From Trichaptum fuscoviolaceum (Eukaryota > Basidiomycota > Agaricomycetes > Hymenochaetales > Trichaptaceae): a stretch of DNA of 64,000 nt. The translations under genes were made by a program, and so were the position numbers. The stretch lies in contig CAJSYZ010000002.1 in the NCBI GenBank assembly GCA_910574455.1, positions 1,265,671 through 1,329,670 on the forward strand. The letters run 5' to 3'. The notes beneath the pieces were generated by a model. That model was given only the letters and a program-made list of their open reading frames with translations, was not told where the DNA came from and made no database searches. Each line of letters starts with the position of its first letter. Position 1 is the first letter of the stretch. Below are positions 37,719 to 48,757 of this stretch, in pieces.

Positions 37719-38020
37719 TAGTACTTTTGATATTACTTGTACTTATTCGTTACGTTTCTGACTTATTGATCTCTTTTGTGTGAGGATAAACAATGTGTGC
37801 TCAGATCTAGTTTCAAAGAATGAATTTGTGGAAGATGAACATGACAACATGTGAAATCTTTTAAGAATAATGATAGAAATATGGTACCATGGACGACTGG
37901 ACGTTTTGACACGATAGTAACATAAGTTAGAAGAAAATGGCGGATACGGGAGAGGAAGATAGGGGAAGGGGTAGGGTGAATCGAAATTACATAGCGAACC
38001 GGATGAAATCAAGGTCTACA

Positions 38021-38769
38021 CTAGATTTTTTGAAGTACAGAACGCGAGAAATTCTGGTCAGATGTGTCAATTGATAATGCAATAATAGGGGGAACTTCAA
38101 CACGTTTGATTGAATATGTTTCGGAACGCCTATCATTCTGTATCGAAGACGTGTCGGTGTCCTCGGAGGAGCTCGACTCAGATCCACTTGAGGTCCTCGT
38201 TAGAGATGCGTCAGCCGCCGCAGCGGACAGGGGGATAAGCTTATACCTCTCCTTGACGGCGGATAGAGCTTCTGGCGTGAGGGTGGGTGTAGAGATGTCC
38301 GGGTACGTGACGGTAGAGCCTTCGTATGATGACAATGTTTCGGGAGACCGCGATAAAGAACTAGGGGTGCTGTTTTCTTTACCGTGGACCAGCCCACGAA
38401 TGCTGGACATAAGCAAGGATTTGGTGGACTGTGATGCTCCCAAGAACGAGCTCATCGACGTAGCGGAGCTAAACATTCTGATATTCAGCCTGGACGAAGT
38501 GCTTGGCTTGAGGTACGTCGCACTAGTAACGTTCCTGCTTGACCGAGTCTTTCGGAATACGGGCATGTTCAAATATGGCTGTTGAAATCGAGATAGTCCG
38601 ACAGTCGTCAGCGTTGAACACAATTGCAGGACTAATGGAGGGATCGTACTTACTTCACAAAGCAAACAGTGAGCGCAATGAGAAGGATCGTGGAGAAGGC
38701 GATGAAGCGACGGGCAAGTAGGCAAAGAAGGGAACGAAAGATACTGACATTGTCTAACTTTCGGGGCTT
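38021..38769 (-). CDS. Ser-rich hypothetical protein (5' end unresolved)
   Basis: The main exon, about 38021-38600, encodes PYLNMPVFRKTRSSRN followed by a Ser/Thr-rich stretch (SSTSSRLN, SMSSFLGASQSTKS, SSGSESSSSEDTDTSS) and ends SRSVLQKI at TAG 38021-38023. An upstream exon ends near 38654-38658. Read in the frame that joins with a GTGAAG donor, it supplies a hydrophobic segment (FIAFSTILLIALTVCF), suggesting a single membrane anchor; with the stronger GTAAGT donor a different, Cys-rich frame is used, so the junction is uncertain. A candidate acceptor at 38770-38771 implies more 5' exons. The opposite strand has a 173-codon frame over the same DNA, which I judged a shadow. Unknown function. 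Confidence 0.4.
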
Positions 38770-39230
38770 CTAGATATACGGCAGATCATGTTCCAGTGTG
38801 CGAAATGTCCTGCGGTGACCGGTCTGAGACTGAAGATTTAGAGACAAGTGAGACACGGAACACCGGTGTTAGCACCCAGCCCAGTCCTATTGATCCCGGG
38901 ACCAATTATGTTTTCACGCGAGTGTACGGAGACCTAGAATCCAAATCCGAGAGCGAGAACGCATTCAAGAAAGACGGTGGGCTGCCAGCCAGAGTCAAAG
39001 TTAGACTCAGCGTTGCCGGCGGCGTGCTGAGGCTGGAAGCTGCCAGTGGTGGCGATTCGTAATCATGTCACGGCATTCTTGATTCGGACAGTGACGAGAT
39101 CTTAGTGTGAACCCGAGATGATTTCGATTCTGACACCGACGTACGTGATAGTAAGAGAAGGATATGGTACCTGGATCATGGTAGTAAGGGCTAAGAACGG
39201 CATACAAAGCGACGAAGTCAATCATGTCAT

Positions 39231-39562
39231 TACACCCATTTTCATAAAGGATGACAGTCGGGCAAAAAAAGAGAAAGAAGAGGCCGTTACGTGAAGAGCA
39301 ATGCCGAAGTGCCGGGAAGCCAAATAAAGTAAGGCACCCCAGTCGGTCTGTGAATGTTGTCCGTATAAAGTAAAGCGGCACGATCGGTCCCCCAACGTCG
39401 TCATCCGGCCGAAGATAGCTGCAGAGTCATTGGCTGATTTCTTTTCAAGCCAATGACGACAGGCTCGGAACTTCTCGCCGATACGTTCCGAGCTCCGGCT
39501 TTCCTTTACTCGCGAAACTTCTCTTTTTTTACGGACTGTCATCCTTTATGCAATTGGGTGTA
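39231..39562. mobile_element. MITE-like inverted-repeat element flanked by TA
   Basis: The ends TACACCCA (39231-39238) and TGGGTGTA (39555-39562) are inverted copies. The similarity extends about 45 bp inward, including a perfect 17-bp pair CATAAAGGATGACAGTC (39242-39258) and its complement (39534-39550), then A-rich aaaaaaagagaa on both arms. If the outer TA on each side is the target duplication, this is the pattern of a Tc1/mariner-type non-autonomous element of about 330 bp. The interior holds two more perfect hairpins: TCATTGGCT/AGCCAATGA (39427-39456) and CTCGGAAC/GTTCCGAG (about 39464-39493). No transposase is encoded. Confidence 0.7.
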
Positions 39563-40050
39563 AACAAATTGTATTCGAAAGGGAAAGAATCAAACGAGTA
39601 AGCCACTTTTCATTCTCCACATGATGCGAATACAATACTTAGTATTACATTAGTAGTGCATACTACAAACTTATATAGTACAACATCGGTTTTAGATGCT
39701 ACGATTTCGAGTTCAAGTTGAAGGACCCTGCAAACGTGCGGCCTTGTGAATCTCGTAGAACTATGAGCAAACTAGTAATGCCTTTCCTTCTTATCGTATC
39801 TGGGATCTCACGATTCACAAGAACAGAGCATGGATCTCTCAAAGTTACGACTCGGAGCGAATGTATTACTCCGAAACGCCCAATTGACCATAAGAGGAAG
39901 GTATGCTTCCTATAAATGGCATAACAAAGATCGGTCGGAGAAACCCGTATAATTGTGCTCAGTGAAAAGCGAAGCAGTGTTCAAGTTAATTGCCATCGTC
40001 TTGCTTCAACCACCACCTTCGATTGCAATCCGCATCTCCATAATCCATAA

Positions 40051-41068
40051 ATGCCTCCAGTAAGCGCTTGCTCTATACGGACTACTAAGAGCTCAGTCTT
40101 ACGCATATGCACGCAGCGCACTAAGAAAGTAGCCCCGAAGGCGGCCGCGGGCAAAACAAAGGCTGCTTCCAAGGGAACAAAGAGAGCTCGGGATCATGAG
40201 GAGCAGAATAAGGATGAGGGAAACGAGAGCATCAACGGTGCACGGAAATCCAAGAAGAGCAGGATTTCCGAGGTGTCGACAGTGACCACAGGTCAATCTG
40301 AGCCCGAGCCGGCCGAGGTGAGTGCTCTGGTCGCACTTGGGTGATGTCCGTCTACTGAAGTATCTGACGCGTCGTTCAAAGCCGGAAACAGCTGATACTC
40401 CAGTCACTCCTTCAGAAGATAGCTCTGACTGTTTGAAGAAGGAGTTTAGCGGGAATTTTGATCTCTACAGCATGCGCCTTCCCTTTCTTTCCGAGGTGTT
40501 CCTCGCGAAGGGCCAGTCCAAGCCTCAGTACGAGGAGCTATATGAGCAAATTCTCACGTATCAAGCGAAGGATGACAACAGCCTTCAGCTGTACCTACAG
40601 AAACTGCCTTCAGGTGACGAAAGAGGTCAAATCAGGAGCACCGTTGACGCTATGTGCGATCCCATGGAGGGAATGCCGTTCGATGTCGAGGTCCACGACG
40701 TGATGGTCACTGACAAATTACCCTTAAAAGTGAATGAACGGAAACTGTTCCTGGTTCCTCCGACTGAGGGTCCGGGTATCGAGGGCTTGTTAACTGTTGT
40801 GGATGGAGGTTGCGGAGTTGACTCCTCCAAAGGTGTCATCAAGCTCAAGCGCCTCTGGAAATCACAGAAGAAAAGAGCAGACGGATCTTACGCAGAGCTT
40901 TTCGAAGGATTTGTTTCATTCAACGTCTCCTACAGCGGTCTCTACAAGAGGAAAGGTCATGGAAAAGGAGAGAAGCTGGAAACGGCTGTGTGGGCGGTTA
41001 GAGCAAGGAGAAATGATAATGGGGAGGAAGTTGGAATTGGGCCATTGAAACTCAGCGGATGGCATTAA
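40051..41068 (+). CDS. Lys-rich, probably nuclear protein of unknown family
   Basis: The first coding exon is only 9 nt (MPP, 40051-40059). A 57-nt intron (40060-40116) then gives RTKKVAPKAAAGKTKAASKG, a Lys/Ala-rich histone-tail-like segment with KGTKRAR and KSKKSR that could act as nuclear localisation signals. A second intron (about 40318-40380) leads to ETADTPVTPSEDSSDCLKKE. The globular remainder has SLQLYLQKLPSGDERGQIRS, FDVEVHDVMVTDKLPLKVNE, GVIKLKRLWKSQKKRADGSY and ELFEGFVSFNVSYSGLYKRK, ending KLSGWH with TGA-equivalent stop at 41066-41068. I do not recognise the domain; strand-rich character and the basic tail suggest a nucleic-acid or chromatin role, but that is guesswork. Confidence 0.65.
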
Positions 41069-41108
41069 ATATCTTTATTTATACTTATCATTCCTCTTCC
41101 GCACACTA

Positions 41109-41145
41109 ATATGATGCAGTGAGTTACTAACTCACTGCATCATAT
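41109..41145. repeat. Perfect 37-nt palindrome between convergent genes
   Basis: ATATGATGCAGTGAGTTA, one central C, then the exact reverse complement. The 18-bp arms have no mismatch. It lies 40 bp after the stop of the Lys-rich protein gene and about 145 bp from the stop of the convergent F-box gene, so transcripts from either side could fold into it. Confidence 0.9.
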
Positions 41146-41289
41146 AACACATAAATCTACTCGTTTCTTTTGTCCATCAAGCTTGCAAGTTTGGTTATTT
41201 TACATAGGTTGTGGAAGAATATCAAGTTCATAACTGTAGATCAATGCATCAGGAGAATTACACATGTTTGTAGAAGAACTAGTGATACT

Positions 41290-42702
41290 CTATACCATAA
41301 ATAATCCCTCCTTCTCATCTATTAATACTAAGCCTTCACCATAAGCCGATGACTGCCAGAGGGGGAGACGTTCGTCTATATATTTATACTTGGCTTCTAA
41401 GTTAACTTCCTCCTGGCTTGATTGATGGTGAATTGCCCACCCGGGAAATGCAGTTCGGACACGTTCTGCTTTTTCTTCGTTTCCTCTCGTAATAGTCATT
41501 TCAGAAAGCCCTTTCCACCCCGACTGTCTTCGAAGAAAAAAAGACAACTCCTTGGTACATGCGATACTTTCAATTCCTAACGGATCGGGATGAACTGAAC
41601 CGGCCTTAATATCGAAAGCGGCAAAGAGAATTTTGGCATCCAGAGCATTCAAGTCTCTCTCGAAGGTAGCGGTGAAGAAAACAGAGCTCGAACAGCTCAA
41701 CGAAAATTTAATTTGCTCGAGTTTCGAATAATTCCTTTGATGCTGTAGAAGCGCGCGAACGTTGTCCTGTGCGTAGCGAATTTTACCGCCGACGAATTCG
41801 GACGTTTTAACGGATAATCGGATGTGAAAGTTGAGGACATTCGAAAAGTCCAAAACTTCCAGAAGCCATGGTTGGTAATACTTCGTCTCCTGAGCGGGGA
41901 AGGTCAGGGAAAGGTTCTCGAGGAGCGGGAGGACTATAGTATCTGTGCTCGGTGGCTCTTCGGTGTATAGAACGTCGTCGCGACAATGCAAAGTTAGTGA
42001 CTTCAGTCCAGCCCAGTGTGGATACATGGATAGTAACGGCTCTGCTTTCCAATAGGGATAACCACACGATTCGAACTTGACCTCGCAAGTCGTCAGTTCA
42101 GCGCCTCTAGTATGGCGTGGTACAATGTTCCTTGTTCTAAGCTGCTGAAGCTTTGGAGTAACCCACGAGTCGTAGAAGTTGTTCTTTGACTGGTCTGCGT
42201 TGTCAATGTATCCATGAATGTCGTCCAGATCTGAGAGATCGGAATCGTAACAATAGGGGTCAGGGTAGAGCAGTGTCAGCGTGCGTAGCTGTGGTAGCTG
42301 CAGGTCATGGGTATGGTTCGGGAGAGCGTAGATTATGGGTAAATAATCGCTGAGAAACCTCCCGGTTTCGAAGTAGAACTCTTCCCATCTGGATGTGTGT
42401 GCAGCAACGGCTTGAAGGAAATCGATATAGCTATCAGTGCCGCGATCATCGAGGAGCAGTACTACGCGTAAAAGTGATTCCCTGCTACGTTCCAAGCAGA
42501 GATGTAGCATCTCAGGTGATTGTTTGTTGGAAACGGTTCCCCAAAGTATCGGCATATCGAACACAATTGAGCGAAAGAGACGATTGACCTGAGCAAGCTT
42601 GATGGTCATCACAGAGTTAAGCATATCTCGACCGGATGCAGAAAGGACTGCAAACTGGAGAAACGACATTATGATCTCCCCAGGAATAAGATCGATCCCC
42701 AT
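41290..42702 (-). CDS. F-box protein
   Basis: Single-exon protein of about 470 residues. The N-terminus reads MGIDLIPGEIIMSFLQFAVL, then TIKLAQVNRLFRSIVFDMP and ILWGTV, the Leu-Pro-x-Glu-Ile opening and W-containing close of the basidiomycete F-box type, which docks on Skp1 of SCF ubiquitin ligases. The remainder has irregular leucine-rich stretches (LPQLRTLTLLYPDPY, LLENLSLTFPAQE, LEQIKFSLSCSS) typical of the rapidly expanding F-box/LRR-like proteins of Agaricomycetes. Stop TAG 41290-41292. The frame is open further up to 42804, but I chose 42702. That start puts MGIDLIPGE at the N-terminus, and the longer version would overlap the inverted promoter-like motif at 42801-42845. Substrate unknown. 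Confidence 0.75.
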   Translation of the reverse strand: MGIDLIPGEIIMSFLQFAVLSASGRDMLNSVMTIKLAQVNRLFRSIVFDMPILWGTVSNKQSPEMLHLCLERSRESLLRVVLLLDDRGTDSYIDFLQAVAAHTSRWEEFYFETGRFLSDYLPIIYALPNHTHDLQLPQLRTLTLLYPDPYCYDSDLSDLDDIHGYIDNADQSKNNFYDSWVTPKLQQLRTRNIVPRHTRGAELTTCEVKFESCGYPYWKAEPLLSMYPHWAGLKSLTLHCRDDVLYTEEPPSTDTIVLPLLENLSLTFPAQETKYYQPWLLEVLDFSNVLNFHIRLSVKTSEFVGGKIRYAQDNVRALLQHQRNYSKLEQIKFSLSCSSSVFFTATFERDLNALDAKILFAAFDIKAGSVHPDPLGIESIACTKELSFFLRRQSGWKGLSEMTITRGNEEKAERVRTAFPGWAIHHQSSQEEVNLEAKYKYIDERLPLWQSSAYGEGLVLIDEKEGLFMV

Positions 42703-42800
42703 TTTTCCACGAGCCGTGTAAGTGTTTGTAGGAAAGAGACGTGTGAGAAGGTAAGTAGCACAAGTTGTTGAGCAAGTTGAAGGTTGAAAACGACTCGGAG

Positions 42801-42845
42801 GCAACTTGAAGCAGTAATCGAGATATTCTCACGACTTCAAGTTGC
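42801..42845. promoter_or_regulatory. Paired inverted motif upstream of the F-box gene
   Basis: GCAACTTGAAG (42801-42811) and its perfect reverse complement CTTCAAGTTGC (42835-42845), 23 bp apart, centred about 120 bp upstream of the F-box start. The same motif pair is found upstream of VPS27 and of the second APH-like gene. Binding factor unknown. Confidence 0.45.
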
Positions 42846-42984
42846 TAAACAAGTCTCGTCATAGTAGTAGTTTATTCTTAGCATCTCTTAGCAGTCCGTG
42901 CTCGGAAGGGTGAACACTTCGAAGCTCCAGTTTCTTGTACATTCCACTTGTTGTCTTCACTCCAGTACCACCAGATCCTTAATA

Positions 42985-45293
42985 ATGCGGCGGTCTTCCA
43001 CCCATGTGGCCTGTTTGCAAGTGCTGAGACTTCTCTTCAAATTGGGCGGCGCGCTCGCCGGTCCAACGAGCAAGTTCGAGATGTTTGAGATAGCCGACAA
43101 TGGACCAGACGAGGAACCGGGCTCGACGACATTCTGGTTGAAGGTCCTGCTGAGTCTTGGACTTGTTGTAGCTGGAGGTGTCTTTGCTGGGTGAGTCGCC
43201 TTTATCTCACGTCTTTGTAGAAGGCAAATTTTTCAATTCTTTGTTTCTTTGCTCTAGATTGACTCTTGGTCTCATGGGTCTCGACGAACTTCACCTTCGC
43301 GTCTTGGCAACCTCATCTGATGACCCCGTTGAGAGGCGCAACGCATCAAAGGGTAGCATCCATACACCTTCACTGTCTTGTTATACACGTCTGAAATTGC
43401 TTTAGTTCTTAGTTTACTCAAGAAAGGTCGACACTGGGTCCTTGTTGTAAGTAGCTTCATTTCTATCGTGAAAGGCGGTGCTCATTCAGCACTTGGAACT
43501 ATTTAGGTGCTTCTTCTTGGCAATGTCGTAAGTCACAAACGTGGTTCGCTGCAGCTATGCATCTCAGGTTTGCCTAGATTGTCAATGAGAGCTTGCCAAT
43601 ATTCCTCGATAGTGCGGTGAATACTTGCTCTCTCGGATCTAACTTTGCTAGATGACTTAATTTTTCCGTAAGATTGGTGGCGGTTTAGCAGCTGTTGTTA
43701 TCTCAACAACTCTTATTGGTGAGTTCATTTTCTTCCGTCCCGGATGAAAGGTTGCTGACCGTAACAAACCAGTGATATTTGGGTTCGTACTCCATCCTCT
43801 CCAATACATGAAGCAAAGCTTCGCTAACATACGGATAACTAACTACCAGAGAGTGCGTAAACACTGCCAGTCCATGCCAACCCAAAATCTCACCGTCATA
43901 TACTTGTAGGATCATTCCGCAGGCTGTTTGCAACCGATACGGTTTGAGTATAGGAGCCAAATGTGCACCGTTTGTTCTTGGCCTTATGTATATATTCGGT
44001 ATGATATGAAATTCTTTCATCAAATCCGCGTTGCACTAATTACTCATTTTGAAGCTCCCATCGCTTGGCCTACTGCTAAACTTCTTGACTATCTGCTTGG
44101 CGCGAATGAGGAAAATACGTACAAGAAGGCGGAACTGAAGTCGTTCTTGCAATTCCATCGTCATGGCGAGGAGCCTTTACGGGACGATGAGATCAGCATT
44201 CTCAACGGTGTTCTTGAATTGAATACCAAAACCGTGACGGAAATCATGACACCGATCAAAGATGTTATGACTCTCAGTGCTGATGCAGTTCTTGATCACA
44301 ATATGGTAGATAAGCTGTAAGTTCTATTCATCTAACGGGAAGGGACACCATTACAATGATGATATGTTCACCAGACTATTGAGCGGTTACTCTAGATTTC
44401 CGGTTCACGAACCTGGCCGGCCCTCTGCGTTCGTCGGACTGCTGCTCGTCAAAAAGGTTCACTCCTCATACTAGCAGATAGTATACACCTAATTGACTAT
44501 AATTGCCTTAAAGCTGCTTATCTACGATCCTGCCGAAGCGAAGCCTGTCTCTGAATTCCAACTAGGAATATTACCCGAGGCCGGCCCTGAAATAAATTGC
44601 TTCCAGGCGCTTGACTATTTGTGAGTGTGACGTCCCCCATTCGCATATGTTATTCACTTTCTGGATTCTAGCCAAACTGGTGAGATACACCACAAATGAG
44701 AGATGCACAGTCTTAATATTTGATGAAGGTCGAGCACACTTGCTACTTGTAAGTGAAACACCCGGAAAGCCGGGCGGTGTCTTGGGCGTTGTAACTTTAG
44801 AAGGTGCGATCTTCATCATTCTCCATCTGGATATCTTCTGATTTAAGTCTTCCTCCAGATATAATAGAGGTATGTCATAAGTGCTCTTGCCGATTCGGAC
44901 ATTCTCTTATGCAACTTGCAGGAAATTATTGCTGAAGAAATTGTTGACGAGTTCGATCGTTACGAAGACAATCATTCTAAAAGAAAGGCCAAGCGGAAGG
45001 GAACCGCAGCAGTCCTCCAGGGGTGAGTTATCCAGGTGAAACGCTTACATTTTATCTGACCCAAGGAATGAAGCATTGTCGAACATGTCAAGCGCAAGCA
45101 TTCTCGCACCATCATTACTCGCGGAGAAGATGAATGCTCGACTTTACTGCATCGTGCGAATGGTAGTGACGAAACTGTGAGACGCGTGAAGGGTGAAGCG
45201 CAGGATGACTCAGATATCAACAGTGAGTTGAGCAGCCTCGGAACGCCTAATTATGGCACACTTCTTTCTTCTTCTCCCCGGTAATCAGAATGA
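42985..45293 (+). CDS. MAM3: CNNM/Mam3-family transporter (DUF21 plus CBS pair)
   Basis: Membrane protein of the CNNM/CorC class, linked in fungi (yeast Mam3) to metal and Mg2+ homeostasis at the vacuole or mitochondria. After MRRSSTHVACLQVLRLLFKL, the DUF21 domain gives VLLSLGLVVAGGVFAG, LTLGLMGLDELHLRVLA, NASKVLSLLKKGRHWVL-type residues, IVNESLPIFLDSAI, GGGLAAVVISTTLIVIFGE and IPQAVCNRYGLSIGAK. A cytosolic linker, RDDEISILNGVLELNTKTV, precedes TEIMTPIKDVMTLSAD and SRFPVHEPGRPSAFVGLLLV of the CBS pair, which ends GVLGVVTLEDIIEEIIAEEI-like. A basic tail (HVKRKHSRTIITRGEDE) finishes near 45293. About twelve short introns. The last splice (phase 1, ending cag at 45288) makes the stop position slightly uncertain. 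Confidence 0.9.
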
Positions 45294-45490
45294 TGGTGAA
45301 CCCAAGGGTCGTCTCTAGCACAAAATACGATGTGATTGTACGCTCAGACTCATTACTCGATTCATGGGTGATACTCGCATCTGTGCGTAGATACGACAAT
45401 TTCTTTTCTCTTAAAATTGTGTCATCTTACTGTAAGCACTCAGCAATAAGTAGCGTGTACATGTACATCATCTAGAGTGAAGAAAAAAAC

Positions 45491-46738
45491 TCAAGTATTA
45501 ATCGCTTCAGTCTCGCTCTGATTTAGCGAGGCTTGCTTGTCAAGATCTCGTACTCTGGTCTATTTGCATGTAAGGTCAATGTTTTTGATTAAGACGTTCG
45601 GGAAAACTTACCTCTAAGGCGAAAAGATGAGAATCGAAACTTTCAGGGGCAAGTTTGCGAACGGATGAGGCAAGCTCATACAGATAATCCTACGAATGGT
45701 CAGTTACAATCAGCAGGGTAAATTCGACTTGCTCACTTTGTTCCGCCCAGAAGGGCCAACAGATTGCCATATGCGACGAGCTAGCTCATCGAGCGGCTCA
45801 GAACCAACTACAAAACAGAGTCAAATTGTGACTCCCGTATCTGACAATAAATACTGACGAAATGACGGGTTGTCCGGACGTCCAACGTACGTCTCAGTTG
45901 TTGATTAGTCTGATATTGAGCAAGGTGATCTTGCGGTAGGTAAACCTACCACAGCCTATGCATGGTTTTAGCACAACCTCTTGTGGGTGAGTATGTTCTT
46001 CTTACGTTTTCAGTAGAAACCTTCTCGTGTCCGTTTTCAATGCCATACACAGTGACATACTCGATTGTGTACCCATCCTTTTCTCGGTAATCTACACAGG
46101 GAGGGTAAGATTTCTTTAGTGATAAGTGGGGACCAATTACCTAAGTAATCTCGCACTTCCGAGGCATATACAGGATCGATGGTATATGCAACGCCTAGTA
46201 GGTGCGATTTATGAAAAGCTGGAAACGTACATGTAGGTTTGCGAACTATGCATACCCCAAACAATGTCCTCTTCGGGGAATGCGTCCTTGTGATGTAGTA
46301 TCATGATCAGTAGTAGGTATCTTACTTGTTCAAATAAAGCTCACCAAGCCAGAGAAGTGATCCCAATGTTCTTTGTGTATGAGGCTGACGACTCTTCCCG
46401 GGTTCTAAGAAAGCCGGTCTTGGTGAGATGGCCAAAGTCTTGGATCGGGGAGACTGTGTGGTCATGGTACCTCTGGAGTACCCCGATGATCATGCGATTT
46501 CTGAGAGAATCGTCGTACATATCCTTTCAGATATCCGGGTGCTTGCAATATAGAGTAAATCCAATGCACTCTTTCCTGATATGAAAGATCGGACTGAACT
46601 TTGCTTGACTACATGCGGGGGTGGCTTGTAACAAAATTTATGTGAGAAGCTGTAAATGTCTTAAGACAGTAATGATACCTTCCATATCAAAGAGCCATAT
46701 CCAAAGACAACATAAGGCTTTGGGGAGTCAGAGTTCAT
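45491..46738 (-). CDS. CHAC: ChaC-type gamma-glutamylcyclotransferase
   Basis: Degrades glutathione to 5-oxoproline and Cys-Gly in the cytosol. The first exon MNSDSPKPYVVFGYGSLIWK carries the YGSL substrate-binding motif of the family. Later exons give KGYVRRFSQKSHDHRGTPE, PGRVVTLI, AFPEEDIVWGVAYTIDP (with the conserved acidic residues around the catalytic Glu), VYASEVRDYLDYREKDGYT and TVYGIENG. Then comes YVGRPDNPSF, EPLDELARRIWQSVGPSGRN and LYELASSVRKLAPESFDSH, ending SETEAINT with TGA at 45491-45493. Several short introns separate these blocks. Start at 46736-46738, only 95 bp from the divergent PSD1 start. Confidence 0.92.
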
Positions 46739-46833
46739 GGGGAAAGTTAGAAGAGCCTCAAATGCGTTAGTGACTAACTTTTTGAGCTGAGATAGCTACA
46801 CTAATTTAGTACTAGTATACTATTAGTCACGGT

Positions 46834-48757
46834 ATGTCACAGCTTACAGGCACGTCACACCGCGCAGTATCCGCGATTGCTATTGCGTCAAGCGGAGGTT
46901 TGCTCCTCCTCAATCTACACCACCTCGTGTCCTCTCCCGCCGAAAGTCCTCTGCCACTGTTGTCGCCGGCGACAAGCTTCAGGATGCTACCCTCAAAGCA
47001 GACAATCTTTCGACGCACGAAGAATGTCTACCGAGGCAGCAGACGTCATGTAACGAAATATGTTGCTCGTGCAGTATACGCTGGTCGTCAGTACAGCCAA
47101 TACAGACGTGGCGATAGCACGTCGGGAACAGCGCCTGGGTCAGAGGGAAATGTGCCTTTGCATCGTTTGTATTCTCCTCTTCTTCGCTAGCTTGATCTCC
47201 GTCTGATATCTTGCAGAGAAACTCGCAGACGCATGGAAAAATACACCAACAAAATGGTACCCATTACCTGTGCTCGTCGGGGCTTTGTTGCTAGTTGCAC
47301 TTAACTACCGTAAACGGCATAAACAGTCGTCTTCAACAGACACAGATACGCCCAACCTTGTCGATAGAGATGGGAACGATGCTGTACGTTTACGAGGGCC
47401 ACTAAGTGTAAGTGCTCAATCTTGAATTTGACACGTGAAATCCGTACACAATCTCATTAAATGCCATTTTATTCTTGACATTAGGTACATGTTATAGGAG
47501 CTTTGCCGCTGAGAAACATGTCGCGTTTGTGGGGATATCTAAACTCTCTTGAACTACCTGTCTGGGCAAGACCTACTGGCTTCCGGGTTTACTCGTACAT
47601 CTTCGGCTGCAACCTTGATGAAATAGAACACTCCGACCTAACGAAGTACAAAAGCCTTGGCGACTTCTTCTATCGACGATTAAAGGAAGGCGCTCGTCCT
47701 ATTGCTTCGGCTCCATTGGTGAGTGACATAGACTTAATTTTGTTTTTCGATTTTCATCTACGCCACACAGGTTTCTCCCGCAGACGGAACAATACTGCAT
47801 TTCGGGACAGTCAAGGGTCTACGGGTTGAGCAGGTCAAGGGTCTTACATATTCACTGGATGCGCTGCTTGGAAAATCTGAGCCTCCCACACCAACATCAC
47901 AGAAGATTCATTTCCCGAACGTGGACCATCAAGTAGTCGTCGACCAGGAGTTTGCGGACATCAATGGAATCGAATACTCACTTGATCAACTCCTCGGTAC
48001 GTCAGAGGCTCCTACGGTAACTCAAAAGGAAGCAGACAAGGAGGAGCAGAACGCATCGGAGTTCATTGCACCCAACGAGGACGTCAATCAACTACGCAAG
48101 CTTGGCGAAGCTAAGGATGCCTCCCTTCCAGCGTCTGATCAAACTGTTGATCTAGCCCATGACACTTCAGTAGCAATGGACATTGGCGCTCGACCACCTC
48201 TCACGAGAACCTATTCCGACCACCAAATCAATCCCCACAATCAACTATATTTCTGTGTCATATACCTTGCTCCTGGCGACTACCATCGTTTCCACTCCCC
48301 TGCTGCTTGGGTGGTCGAAAAGCGTCGGCACTTCTTTGGGGAGTTATTCTCTGTGTCTCCTTATATGGCCAGGCGTCTGCAAAACCTCTTCGTGTTGAAT
48401 GAACGTGTTGCACTGCTGGGCAGATGGAAGTTCGGATTTTTCGGCATGGTTCCTGTTGGCGCGACAAACGTTGGTAGCATTCTTCTCAACTTCGATCGCG
48501 ACCTACGGACAAATTTACGTGGCAGAAGACAACCTCCAGGCACCTTCACAGAGGCTGTCTATAGCAAAGCCAGTCCGATCCTAAATGGAAAGCCTTTGAA
48601 GCCTGGTGAAGAAATGGGTGGTTTTTGTTTAGGGAGCACGATTGTCCTTGTCTTTGAAGCGCCAAAGACGTTTGAATTCGACGTTCAGGATGGGCAGAAA
48701 GTCAAGGTTGGACAACGTCTCGGTGATGTGAGGACAACAGATAATGAAAATAAATGA
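46834..48757 (+). CDS. PSD1: Phosphatidylserine decarboxylase, mitochondrial type
   Basis: Converts phosphatidylserine to phosphatidylethanolamine in the inner mitochondrial membrane. The basic N-terminal region (RRTKNVYRGSRRHVTKYVAR) suits a mitochondrial leader, followed by one membrane span (WYPLPVLVGALLLVALNY). The catalytic domain has PLRNMSRLWGYLNSLELP, YKSLGDFFYRRLKEGARPI, SPADGTILHFG, CVIYLAPGDYHRFHSP, NERVALLGRWKFGFFGMVPV and GATNVGSI. It ends with GGFCLGSTIVLVFEAP: LGST is the self-cleavage site whose Ser becomes the pyruvoyl cofactor. A large acidic insert (about 48000-48200, starting SEAPTVTQKEADKEEQ) splits the domain, as in other fungi. Stop TGA 48755-48757. The first ATG is at 46834; Met at 46984 (MLPSKQTIFRR) would give a cleaner leader and is an alternative start. 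Confidence 0.93.

Noticed and set aside
38064..38585. 173-codon plus-strand ORF
   Set aside because: Overlaps the Ser-rich minus-strand exon. Its Ser/Asp/Glu composition follows from the opposite-strand repeats, and no splice-linked partner was found. I prefer the minus strand but with low confidence.
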